From Roseiconus lacunae (GTDB taxonomy: Bacteria; Planctomycetota; Planctomycetia; Pirellulales; Pirellulaceae), in contig NZ_VSZO01000001.1 in assembly GCF_008312935.1 (NCBI RefSeq), forward strand, positions 868,001 through 932,000: a stretch of 64,000 nt of DNA. Reading direction: 5' to 3'. The notes below the pieces were generated by a model. The model ran no database searches. It had not been told where the DNA came from and was given only the letters and a program-made list of their open reading frames with translations. Shown piece by piece: positions 37,682 through 48,611 of the stretch (its first letter is position 1; the number at the start of each line of letters is the position of its first letter). The position numbers and the translations under genes are program-made.

Positions 37682-38950
37682 ATGCATCGCCTCTCTGCGA
37701 CACCGTTTCTGTTCGCCCTTGCAATTTGTGCGGCCCCGGCATCGGTCACGACCGCGCAAGACATCCTACAGAAACAGTCGCAGCAAGCTTGGGAATCGAT
37801 TTGGCAACGTTTCTATCATCCCGATTCTCAAACGTTCATGGACTACCTCAGCAGTTATGAAGCCGGACACGAACTCGCCCACTTACCAACCGTGACTGAA
37901 GTAAAGCGTCAGTTCCCCAACCCATGTGGTTACGGCTCCGGGATGGAAGACGGCATGATTCTCGGTGGGGCCATGCTCAGTGTTGTTTGTGATCGGTATG
38001 CAGTGACCAAAGAAGCAAGTCTAGGTGAGAAAGCCGAGATGATCTTTGCCGGTATGCGACGCTGCGCGACCGTGCATGGCAAGCCCGGATTCGTGGCCCG
38101 TAACGTCTGTCCTGGCGACCAAACCAGCATCTACATCAATTCATCGCGTGATCAAGTAACCCACTTCGTTCACGGGCTATGGCGATACTTTCACAGCCCC
38201 TTGCCAGATGCTTCGACGAAGCAAGCAATCGGAAACCTGTTGGCTGCGGTCGCAGATCGCATGACCGAATTTGTGGTTCCAGAGAACGACTTCGATTTTT
38301 GCCGTGCCGATGGATCTCGATGCCCGTTGGGGATTTGTCGCATGTGGAACGTCAACGTTCATGAAGCCGCCAGGTTGCCGATGATCTACGCAGCGGCCTG
38401 GGACACGACGGGCGAAGAAAGATTTCGTGAACAGTGGCAACGGTATGTCAATGAAGCGATCCAGCAATCGGCCGGCCCGCTGAAACATCAACCCGCCTAC
38501 GCTCTGTTGCAGATGCAATGCTCCCTGGAAGTTCTCCACGACGTTGAAACGGATGCGGCAAGGAAGGCGAAGATCGTTTCAATCATGAACCGAGTGGGGC
38601 AAATGGGCCGAACCAAACAAACCGAATCGTTAGCGAAGATTCGATCCATGGACGACCAAACACTTACAATGCTAGGACCGGATTGGCGACACGCAGAAAA
38701 ATGGATTCACCAAGGCGGCTACCCCAACCCGCAATGGGGGCCGTATCGCGAAGTCTGGCACACCATTCGAGAAACTGGCGAATCAGCATTGATTGCGATG
38801 ATGGTGCCACACGCGTCGATCAGCGACGATCAACAAGCCGACCTTCATCGCCTGCTTCAACGTCTCAACTACGATCGCTGCTCCAGTTGTGGGATCGTCT
38901 ATCACTTGGCCGCGCACTGGAAAGCCAAACGGTTGGTATCGCAACAATGA
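37682..38950 (+). CDS. secreted helical-barrel-like protein, function unknown
   Basis: 422 residues with a signal peptide (PFLFALAICAAPASVTTAQ). The sequence is rich in helices with aromatic/acidic motifs: PCGYGSGMEDGMILGGAMLSVVCDRY, DQVTHFVHGLWRYFHS, NVHEAARLPMIYAAAWDTTGEERFREQWQRYVNEA and HQPAYALLQMQCSLEVLH. This recalls (alpha/alpha)6-barrel glycosidases and lyases such as GH88/GH105, but no catalytic residues can be assigned with confidence. The closely spaced Cys-Cys motif CSSCG near the C-terminus is conserved-looking. It follows the 965-residue protein by 261 bp in the same direction; the two may be co-expressed under the sigma / FecR system. Confidence 0.65.
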   Translation: MHRLSATPFLFALAICAAPASVTTAQDILQKQSQQAWESIWQRFYHPDSQTFMDYLSSYEAGHELAHLPTVTEVKRQFPNPCGYGSGMEDGMILGGAMLSVVCDRYAVTKEASLGEKAEMIFAGMRRCATVHGKPGFVARNVCPGDQTSIYINSSRDQVTHFVHGLWRYFHSPLPDASTKQAIGNLLAAVADRMTEFVVPENDFDFCRADGSRCPLGICRMWNVNVHEAARLPMIYAAAWDTTGEERFREQWQRYVNEAIQQSAGPLKHQPAYALLQMQCSLEVLHDVETDAARKAKIVSIMNRVGQMGRTKQTESLAKIRSMDDQTLTMLGPDWRHAEKWIHQGGYPNPQWGPYREVWHTIRETGESALIAMMVPHASISDDQQADLHRLLQRLNYDRCSSCGIVYHLAAHWKAKRLVSQQ

Positions 38951-38996
38951 CCGGGCAAGGTCTCAACGACCTCGCCACTGCTCTGGTTTGATCGAA

Positions 38997-39019
38997 AGCC
39001 CAAGAGAATGATTTGGGCT
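38997..39019. terminator. possible bidirectional terminator hairpin
   Basis: AGCCCAA at 38997-39003 and TTGGGCT at 39013-39019 form a 7-bp stem with a 9-nt loop, between two convergent genes. There is no long T-run, so the call is weak. Confidence 0.3.
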
Positions 39020-39087
39020 CAAACAGTGCGTCTCTTCAAGAACGCAGCCACCAGCGTGCTCGGCTATCCCAAGTTCAACCCAGCGTC

Positions 39088-41500
<2,413 letters not shown>

Positions 41501-42778
41501 TCAGTCAGAAGGCGGCGTGCGAACTCTCGTGAGCAAACAAGTGTAGTCGAACCTCCGCTGAATCAGCTTTCCAATTGCGGCCGTCGGAGCGGTTGCTATC
41601 GCGGTTTCATAGAACTCGATCGCCATCTGCTGCTGCCCGCATCTGAAATACAAGTCAGCGGATACCGCCGACCACATGTACGATCCGGCTAGCCAACTTG
41701 GTGGCTGGTACAGTTTCAAAAACTCAAGTCCCACCGCAGGCCCGTCATTCTCCGCAATCGCGAGGGCATGATTCAGACGATGAACTGGAACGTCAACGAA
41801 GCTTGCCAGTACCGAGTAGTTCTTGACGATATCATCCCATCGAGTCTCCGTGAACGATGGAGATAAACAGTGGGCCGCTGCAATCCCGGCTTCGCAGTGA
41901 TATCGACTGAAGTGTTCGCCGGTGGATGACTTTTTGAGCCAGTGCATTCCCTGAGCAATCAACTCTTGGTCCCACTTGGTGCGGTCCTGTTCCTCTAGCA
42001 ACAGTAGTCCGCCCGCGTGATCTTGACGGCCATTCAGACGAGCGGTATTGAGCAGCATGAGAGCGATCAAAGCCGACGTCTCGGGGTGTTCGCCGTCGCG
42101 GTGACTCGCAAGGACCAAAGCGAGTCGGATGGCCTCATTGCATAGCTCGCTCCGAATGGAACTTTCAGCATCGATCGATAGGTATCCTTCGGTGAACATC
42201 AAATAGAGAACTCGCTGCACCGAAGGCATTCGATTCATAAAGTTTTCGGTACTCAATTCGGCGTCGACGAGCCTTGTTTGACTCAGACTTGCTTTCGCTC
42301 GCGAGATCCGTTTGTAAATGTTCTCGTCATTGGTAAATAACCGGACTGCGATCTCCTTCACGCTGAATCCGCAGAGCGTTTTGAGCGTGAAAGCCAGACG
42401 CGATTCCTCAGGCACAACCTCGTCGCAACACAGGAAAAGCATGCGAAGTAGACACCTGGTTTGTTCGTCGTCATCAGCGCTGCCATTGGAACGATTGCTG
42501 TCGATAGTCTTCGCGTAGTCATTTTGCAGAACTTGTCGACGTCGACTCGTCTTCCGTAAATTGCCAAGCAAGTGATTCCGGGCGACTCGATAAAGCCAGG
42601 CAGATGGGTTCTCAGGAGTTCCACGCAGAGACCACCGTTCCACCGCTGATAGCATTGCAGCTTGAACCGCGTCCTCGACATCGGCAAGATGCCGAATGCC
42701 AAGGTCGCAAGTGAGGATCGCGACGAGTCTTGCGTGTTCGTGCCTAAACGAATCTTCGCTGAGCGGTGTCGCTGTCAT
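41501..42778 (-). CDS. ECF42-type sigma factor with C-terminal TPR-like extension
   Basis: 425 residues, much longer than a plain ECF factor. The sigma-2 region (HEHARLVAILTCDLGIRHLADVEDAVQAAMLSAVERW) and sigma-4 (LAFTLKTLCGFSVKEIAVRLFTNDENIYKRISRAKASL) lead into the DUF6596/SnoaL-less helical extension (MFTEGYLSIDAES...NEAIRLALVLASHRDGEHPETSALIALMLLNTAR), the hallmark of the ECF42 group. The ATG overlaps the stop of the YCII-domain gene (ATGA). Such pairs of ECF42 and DGPF/YCII proteins are known; the extension is thought to control activity in place of a classical anti-sigma factor. Confidence 0.9.
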   Translation of the reverse strand: MTATPLSEDSFRHEHARLVAILTCDLGIRHLADVEDAVQAAMLSAVERWSLRGTPENPSAWLYRVARNHLLGNLRKTSRRRQVLQNDYAKTIDSNRSNGSADDDEQTRCLLRMLFLCCDEVVPEESRLAFTLKTLCGFSVKEIAVRLFTNDENIYKRISRAKASLSQTRLVDAELSTENFMNRMPSVQRVLYLMFTEGYLSIDAESSIRSELCNEAIRLALVLASHRDGEHPETSALIALMLLNTARLNGRQDHAGGLLLLEEQDRTKWDQELIAQGMHWLKKSSTGEHFSRYHCEAGIAAAHCLSPSFTETRWDDIVKNYSVLASFVDVPVHRLNHALAIAENDGPAVGLEFLKLYQPPSWLAGSYMWSAVSADLYFRCGQQQMAIEFYETAIATAPTAAIGKLIQRRFDYTCLLTRVRTPPSD

Positions 42779-43119
42779 CCTTGATGGATCTCTCGAACCT
42801 CCACGCTGGAACCAGGCATCATGGTTCCGGGACTTTCCTGGGCAACCTGTAATGCTTCGGCGAGCGAGTCAGCTTCAACGATCATGAAGCCACCCGCGAT
42901 CTCTTTGACTTCGACGAACGGGCCATCGGTTTTGCCTTCCGCCGTGACGACAGCTCCCGTCCCGAGCTTGCCTCCCATGTCGACAATGTTCTTTTCGAAC
43001 TTTTCTCTCCATTGGTTGAAGGCTGCGTACATCTGCTCCATTTGAGAAGGTGATGGGCTGGCCTGGGATTCGCCGGTCGGGGCACTTCGTTGAATGCACA
43101 GAAAACGTTTCTTGGTCAT
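42775..43119 (-). CDS. YCII/DGPF-domain protein paired with the ECF42 sigma factor
   Basis: 114 residues from the ATG at 43119, preceded by GAGG. It shows the YCII-related pattern MEQMYAAFNQWREKFEKNIVDMGGKLGTGAVVT, then the diagnostic TDGPFVEVKEIAGGFMIVEADSLAEALQVAQESPG and VEVREI. The family is a dimeric ferredoxin-like fold with an Asp/His surface; function is unknown but it is linked genetically to ECF42 factors. It overlaps the next gene by 4 bp and is presumably translated with it. Confidence 0.88.
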   Translation of the reverse strand: MTKKRFLCIQRSAPTGESQASPSPSQMEQMYAAFNQWREKFEKNIVDMGGKLGTGAVVTAEGKTDGPFVEVKEIAGGFMIVEADSLAEALQVAQESPGTMMPGSSVEVREIHQG

Positions 43120-43507
43120 CGGTGTCCTCATGGTAAGGGATGCATGGAAAGAGTTCCCATTTCAGCCATGACGCGCGGCGTATGACAATTTGGACACTCG
43201 GAATACAATTTTTGCAGGAAAGATTTTACGACGCCTCCCCGGCTCCGTTTGCGAGAGAAACGGGATTGAAATCTGGGTCTACTGTTCGATGATCGTTTGC
43301 TCGTTGACCAACCGTTGGACCGGCTCGAAGCCGAACAAGCGAACTTTCGAAATGATTTCGTACGACTTTCGAGGATTGGCAAGCGAAGCGGGCTAAGCCT
43401 TGTAGAAAAACCCAAACGCACCACGCTGGAAATCTCGGCGAACGCCGAGCCGAACACTATTGATCGCGTCCCCTTTTCTCAACCGTTACGCTGGAAACAC
43501 AAAAAAA
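43120..43507. other. intergenic region between the YCII gene and tmRNA
   Basis: 388 bp. Short open frames exist on both strands but none has a recognisable motif, a good ribosome binding site or a protein-like composition. It must hold the promoter of the YCII/sigma operon. I see nothing else. Confidence 0.4.
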
Positions 43508-43538
43508 GCCGCTTGCTAAAATGGGTTTAGCAAGCGGC
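43508..43538 (-). terminator. intrinsic terminator of the tmRNA gene
   Basis: Perfect 13-bp stem: GCCGCTTGCTAAA at 43508-43520 and TTTAGCAAGCGGC at 43526-43538, with a 5-nt loop, followed on the minus strand by seven or more T residues (43501-43507 are A on the plus strand). It lies 8 bp after the tmRNA 3' end. Confidence 0.93.
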
Positions 43539-43546
43539 TTGAAAGA

Positions 43547-43915
<369 letters not shown>

Positions 43916-44495
43916 GATCGAAACGGTGCTCAGGAATAGTCTCCTGAATTCAACAACAGGTTCGCTCGATTAAAGTCATCGCTGATTCCAATCGGCAAAC
44001 CTGCGTCCACGCTATTCTACGACCCAGCCCCCCAAAGGCAAGTCGCATGGCGGTTGGGGGAGTCGTTATTCCGGTCGAAACACTGGCGGATTGTCGCTTT
44101 ATTCCGAGACTTGGCTCATTCCAAGACGGGGCGAACAGAGTCGCCTTCTGCTCCACAAAAATGGCGATTGCGTACGCAGCGTTCACGGTTGAATGGCGAC
44201 GAACGCCAAATCGGCAAGCCCTCGGCGGGTTCTGAGGCCACATGACCTCTCCTACTTGGTCCCGACTCACTGTTTGGCTGCGCCGGATCAGCCGTCTGGG
44301 TGTCTCGATCCTCCACTTCAAGAATTGCTCTCAACTCGGCTCAATTCCCTCTCATTCGAGACCGATACTCAGTTGCACATTAGTTGCATATAAGATACTT
44401 TCTCCGTTTGTGGATCAGGATTTTTCGCCTCGATGCGATCGCACGAGCTTTCCTGACCTGCGAAACTTTGACGGCTGAATGATAGAGAGGTGGTG
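43916..44495. other. intergenic region between ssrA and the MerC-like gene
   Basis: 580 bp without a supported gene. It holds the promoter of ssrA (near 43920-43970, minus strand) and of the MerC/folE2 operon. A -24/-12-like element lies at 44373-44388 (listed). Short open frames here have no recognisable content. Confidence 0.4.
44373..44388 (+). promoter_or_regulatory. -24/-12 (sigma-54)-like element upstream of the MerC-like gene
   Basis: TTGCAC-ATTAG-TTGCA fits the spacing of TGGCAC-N5-TTGCA with one mismatch, at the first G of the -24 GG pair. That G is important in known sigma-54 promoters, so function is doubtful. The centre sequence CACATT.GTTGCA is the same as in the consensus sigma-54 element at 59781. 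The gene starts about 108 bp downstream. Confidence 0.35.
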
Positions 44496-45215
44496 ATGAG
44501 TGGTGAGCTGTTGGTGATCAACCCGGGTGAGCAGACGTCCGGCGGACAGAACTTGGCGGGAGAATCGGCCTCGACGGGGCTCGCTTCATGGGGCGATTGG
44601 GCCGGAATGGTCGCATCGATCGGGTGCGCCATCCATTGTGCCGCCATGCCATTTGTGATCGCGTACCTGCCCGCTTTGGGGCTTAGTTTTTTGGCTGACG
44701 AGGCGTTTCACCAGTGGATGGCCGTCGCCTGCTTTGCGATCGCTCTGACCGCCTTTGTTCCCGGACTGCGGAAACACGGGCGACTGACGCCAGTGCTGAT
44801 CGGCAGCGTCGGATTGGTGATGATTTCAGTCGCCGCATTCGGTTTTGCCGGTGACTGTTGCGCGGCCTGTGAAAGCGGTGCCACCTCCGCCGTGACGGAG
44901 CCTTCCGGGGCAATTGCCGGCGATACCGCGGCGGAGGCTTGCACGGAAGCTTGCTGTGCCCACTGCGCCGCGGACAAGGGTGCGGTGACCGATTCGGACT
45001 CGGCGGTAAACTCGGACGTCGCGAAAACGGACTATGCTGGGATTGGCGGTATCGGCCTACCGGTTGACTCAGCTTGGGTCGGCCGTATCGCCCCATGGCT
45101 GACGCCGCTTGGCGGAATCATCCTGGTCGTGGCGCACCTTTTGAATCGACGTTACGGATGCCTGTGCGGTTGTTGCCCAACACCTTCCGAAAGTGCCCCA
45201 GCCGAAAGTGTCTGA
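44496..45215 (+). CDS. MerC-domain membrane protein
   Basis: 239 residues from the ATG at 44496, with GAGAGG 5 bases upstream. The MerC domain (about 28-118) has four hydrophobic segments and the metal-handling motif GCAIHCAAMPFVIAYLPALG. A Cys-rich region follows (GDCCAACES, EACTEACCAHCAADKG), then another membrane helix (PWLTPLGGIILVVAHLL) and RYGCLCGCCPTP at the C-terminus. The many cysteines point to thiol-metal binding, perhaps zinc or mercury. It overlaps folE2 by 8 bp (with the start chosen there), and FolE2 enzymes are used under zinc limitation in several bacteria, so a zinc-related role is more likely than mercury resistance; no merA, merT or merP is nearby. Confidence 0.8.
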   Translation: MSGELLVINPGEQTSGGQNLAGESASTGLASWGDWAGMVASIGCAIHCAAMPFVIAYLPALGLSFLADEAFHQWMAVACFAIALTAFVPGLRKHGRLTPVLIGSVGLVMISVAAFGFAGDCCAACESGATSAVTEPSGAIAGDTAAEACTEACCAHCAADKGAVTDSDSAVNSDVAKTDYAGIGGIGLPVDSAWVGRIAPWLTPLGGIILVVAHLLNRRYGCLCGCCPTPSESAPAESV

Positions 45216-46053
45216 GTTGAAAACCGCGACCGTTCTGCCGGACGTTCAATCCTTTGACGACGGCAGGCAAATCCCGATCAATCAGGTTGGGATTTCGAAG
45301 GTGCCATACCCGATCCAATTCACATCTTGCCGGACGGCCGGAGAGCCCGCACAGAGCACGATGGGAACGTTCGACATGTTCGTTTCCTTGCCGTCGACGG
45401 TGAAGGGAACGCACATGTCACGCTTCGTGCAACTTCTTCGTGACTTTCGACAACCGCTGGACTATCGCCGGACGATCGACCTTTGCGGCGAACTCCGTCA
45501 ACGGCTCAAAGCGGAGGAAGCATCGATCACGGTCCGCTTTCCGTTTTTTGTCAAGCGTACGGCGCCGGTGACCAGTGAGCCTGGGCTTCTCCGTCTCGAT
45601 ATCGAACTCTCAGTGCTAGTCAACGACCAAGAAGACCTCGTCGTCCGGGTCGCCGGACCGGCAACCAGCCTGTGTCCGTGCTCGAAGGAAATTGCAGCGT
45701 ACGGCGCCCACAACCAACGCTGCCAGCTCTCGGCGAGCGTCCGATTTCGCGATCTATCGGATTGCTTATCGATCGACGAACTCTTTGTAACGATGGAGCA
45801 AGCGGCATCGGCAAGCGTCTATCCGACCGTCAAGCGAATCGACGAGAAATACATCACCGAACGAGCCTACGAGAACCCGAAGTTTGTCGAAGATACCGTT
45901 CGCGATCTGGCACTTCGTTTTCGATCGGAACGACGAATCTCGTGGTTTTGCTGTTCAACCGAGAACTTTGAATCGATTCACCAGCACAATGCCTTCGCGC
46001 GAATCGAGATGGACAACGATGACCACATCAGCGTCTCAAACCCCAGATCGTAG
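45208..46053 (+). CDS. folE2: GTP cyclohydrolase IB (FolE2)
   Basis: 281 residues from the GTG at 45208; GTG at 45193 and TTG at 45217 are alternatives, all overlapping or touching the upstream stop. It carries LPDVQSFDDGRQIPINQVGISKVPYPI and the metal-site motif SLCPCSKEIAAYGAHNQRCQL, both diagnostic of the FolE2 family, and FVEDTVRDLALRF. The enzyme makes dihydroneopterin triphosphate for folate (or queuosine-type) synthesis, and it works with manganese or other metals in place of the zinc used by FolE. It is coupled to the MerC-like gene. No Zur box could be recognised upstream. Confidence 0.93.
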   Translation: MSELKTATVLPDVQSFDDGRQIPINQVGISKVPYPIQFTSCRTAGEPAQSTMGTFDMFVSLPSTVKGTHMSRFVQLLRDFRQPLDYRRTIDLCGELRQRLKAEEASITVRFPFFVKRTAPVTSEPGLLRLDIELSVLVNDQEDLVVRVAGPATSLCPCSKEIAAYGAHNQRCQLSASVRFRDLSDCLSIDELFVTMEQAASASVYPTVKRIDEKYITERAYENPKFVEDTVRDLALRFRSERRISWFCCSTENFESIHQHNAFARIEMDNDDHISVSNPRS

Positions 46054-46121
46054 GACACTGATTCTGGACGATTTGGTAAGAAATGTGTCGTTGGCTTTGA
46101 TCCCAACATCTAACGCTTGAT

Positions 46122-47564
46122 CTACCGTGGGAACGCCGATGGCTTGTAAACACGGAGCGCTCGGATCGTGCTGACATCGCCTTTGATTCGCAGCGTGTGA
46201 GGTCGGTCTTCAAGTCGTTGTGCGAACGTGACCACAGGCTCAACCCCTGGTTCAGAATCGGGCGTGATGGCGGTATTAGTCGCTTGCGTGACCACCGTCC
46301 AATCGAGTTGAAATTCACTTGGCAATGTTTCGAGCCGTCGCAAGGCAACGATTGCAAACTCGACGTCCCAATCATCGGCTTCGATCACCACACGACCTGA
46401 ATCGGAGACAAACCGCTGATCGGTTCGGCCGCGTCCGTCCGCTCCGGTCACCGATCCGATGACCTCGAACGTGTAAGACGACGGTTTTTCGGGATCTTGC
46501 TTGGCGATTAACTTCCATGATTCTTCGACAAGCGGCTGTTCGAAGCCGACTTTCAACGCCGGCGGCCAAGGACCGGGTGGAATCGGCGTGCCGCGCCACT
46601 TCACACGATTCCGGCCATGGAGATACATGTTCGGATCCTCCAGTGGTCGATGTCCATCGATCCACACTTCACACCGCCCTTTGGCATTCTGATCAAAGAC
46701 GGCATCAATCCGGTTTCCGTCAAATTCGAACTCCAGCGTTTCATTCGTAGTCGACTCGATCGCTTCGATTGGGATGGTGGTGACGAAGCCACAGTTCATC
46801 GGATCGACCTTTGTATCAGACCGTGGAACTAGATACGCCTTGACCAGCTCGGTCATCAGGTAGGTACCGTGTTCGTTCGGGTGCACATCGTCTTTGACTA
46901 AGTCACCGGAGTCGAGTTGATGCTCCTTTAAGTACGACCGCCAAGGGATTCGTCGGTCATCAAAGCCGCCGCCGTACTTCCTCGCCATCGCGGGCAGGAA
47001 TTCCAAATTGCGTCGAGCCGCCCAACGTTGACGTTGTGTTTCGATTACAGACTGATCTGTTTCATCGATCACCTGTTCCGACCGACGAAAGTGATCGCCT
47101 TGGATCAAGATTTCGGACGTCGTTTGTTCCCGCAACGTACGAATCATTGTTTCGTAATCTTCGTCGTTACCATAATCATGGAAGATCACCAGATCCGCGT
47201 ATGCCGGGTACAAGTCTGCTTCGGCGGTTTTGACCAACCGTTCCGTCGAGTAGCCGGACAGTGGCTTGCGGTCATAAATTAAATTAGCGTGAGGGTAGGT
47301 TTCACGCAGATGTTTCTCAAGCCTCACACCCCATTGACCCGCAGTGATCGATTGACCGTACAACAGTATTCGAACTGTATGGCGTTCCGTTGGGTTGCTC
47401 GACTGCAATAAAGTCATCGTGCGCTGAACACCTTGTCCCAATCGAGCAGGATCACCAAAGTCAGCCACCGCGGGGAACTCTTCAGCCATCGCCTTTTGAG
47501 CGGTGCAGCCAAGAATTCCGCTGGCGATCAATGCGAAGCTGAAAGCGAGTTTCATCAGGTTCAT
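46122..47564 (-). CDS. exported SGNH-hydrolase-like lipoprotein
   Basis: 480 residues from the ATG at 47564. A hydrophobic leader ending ALIASGILGC is a lipobox, so it is probably a lipoprotein. SGNH features are ILLYGQSITAGQWG (block I with the nucleophile Ser in GQSITAG), VIFHDYGNDED (block III-like) and DDVHPNEHG (catalytic Asp-x-x-His). The C-terminal 220 residues are beta-rich and contain duplicated-looking strands, probably a jelly-roll accessory domain. SGNH esterases of this type in marine bacteria often remove acyl groups from glycans; substrate unknown. It converges with folE2 across 68 bp. Confidence 0.78.
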   Translation of the reverse strand: MNLMKLAFSFALIASGILGCTAQKAMAEEFPAVADFGDPARLGQGVQRTMTLLQSSNPTERHTVRILLYGQSITAGQWGVRLEKHLRETYPHANLIYDRKPLSGYSTERLVKTAEADLYPAYADLVIFHDYGNDEDYETMIRTLREQTTSEILIQGDHFRRSEQVIDETDQSVIETQRQRWAARRNLEFLPAMARKYGGGFDDRRIPWRSYLKEHQLDSGDLVKDDVHPNEHGTYLMTELVKAYLVPRSDTKVDPMNCGFVTTIPIEAIESTTNETLEFEFDGNRIDAVFDQNAKGRCEVWIDGHRPLEDPNMYLHGRNRVKWRGTPIPPGPWPPALKVGFEQPLVEESWKLIAKQDPEKPSSYTFEVIGSVTGADGRGRTDQRFVSDSGRVVIEADDWDVEFAIVALRRLETLPSEFQLDWTVVTQATNTAITPDSEPGVEPVVTFAQRLEDRPHTLRIKGDVSTIRALRVYKPSAFPR

Positions 47565-47751
47565 CTTTGGATACACTCAAAGGGTATTTTCTATGACATC
47601 ACTCGAAGCGAATGTGTAATCGTTGTCGGAGAGGATCCTAAACGGAACTTCGAGGCCTGCCGTCGGGAAGAAATAGGCCGTGTTATGGTAACGATCTTCC
47701 GTCACGTGGTGGGGCCAATGAGTTAATCAAAACAAAACCGATCAACACGTC

Positions 47752-48354
47752 TTAATTCTGCTCCGGTTTTCTCGCGATGTACTGAACCACCGATGCCATC
47801 CCGGTGTGAAATTTCCCTTCATGGACCTCGCGTTCAATTTCGTGTAACAGGATCGTCTCCAGCCCTTTCCATTCTTCCTCGATCTTTCGGCACGTCATCA
47901 AGAGTTCTAAGTCGTTCGGACCACCGGTGCCTCGGCCACGTTGACTTTCTGAGTATGCCTCAAAGATTAATATGCCGCCCGGCTTCAACGCCTGGACTAA
48001 CATCGGATACAGCTTGATGCGGAGAGGGCGAGGTAAATGAGCATAGATCGATACGATGCTTCCCCAACTGTCGGGGCGAGTTTGATAGTCATTCAAGTCC
48101 ACAACTTCGCTCGTAATGGTGACGTTTTGGTCGGCGGCAAGCCGGGCAGCTTTCTCAAGTCCAACCTCGGAACCATCAACCGCATGCACTCGGAATCCCT
48201 GTGTGGCAAGATAAACAGCGTTGCGTCCTTCGCCTTCGGCGATTGAAAGGACAGGATCGACAAGCATCGTCACGTTGTCTGCCAGAAACGTATTCGCCTC
48301 GGTTCCATACGCGTACTCGCTATCTGAAAATCGCTCGTTCCAATCGGGTGCCAT
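47752..48354 (-). CDS. SAM-dependent methyltransferase (TehB-like)
   Basis: 200 residues from the ATG at 48354, with AGGAGAG upstream. It begins WNERFSDSEYAYGTEANTFLADNV, typical of the TehB/thiopurine-methyltransferase-like group, then the SAM-binding VLSIAEGEGRNAVYLATQGFRVHAVDGSEVGLEKA, with acidic residue in VDLNDY and the post-motif LKPGGILIFEAYSESQ. It probably methylates small thiols or oxyanions; substrate unknown. It is a single gene downstream of a 257-bp gap and upstream of nothing obvious. Confidence 0.85.
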   Translation of the reverse strand: MAPDWNERFSDSEYAYGTEANTFLADNVTMLVDPVLSIAEGEGRNAVYLATQGFRVHAVDGSEVGLEKAARLAADQNVTITSEVVDLNDYQTRPDSWGSIVSIYAHLPRPLRIKLYPMLVQALKPGGILIFEAYSESQRGRGTGGPNDLELLMTCRKIEEEWKGLETILLHEIEREVHEGKFHTGMASVVQYIARKPEQN

Positions 48355-48611
48355 CGAATCTCTCCTGGTGGTTTCAATCGCGACCTGTGAGTTTCGTATT
48401 CTCTTCAAAAGGCCGACGACGTCGTAACACAGGCCCGACGCTAGCGCATTCGGCCCTCGCTTCTGCACGAATACAATTAGACTATCCCTACAGGAAAAAT
48501 CGGACCTCCGGCCCAGAGAGGGCAACCTCCCCGGGCGTTTGCTCATCCGACCTTCCCGCAAGTGGGAAGTATTATCCGGATGCTTAACCCCAAAGACTCG
48601 TGTTTAACTGC

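Noticed and set aside
43128-43457. Possible gene between the YCII gene and tmRNA
   Set aside because: Several short frames exist on both strands but none has a motif, conserved look or start signal.
44496-45215. Mercury-resistance operon
   Set aside because: Only a MerC-domain gene is present. There is no merR, merA, merT or merP, and the partner gene is folE2.
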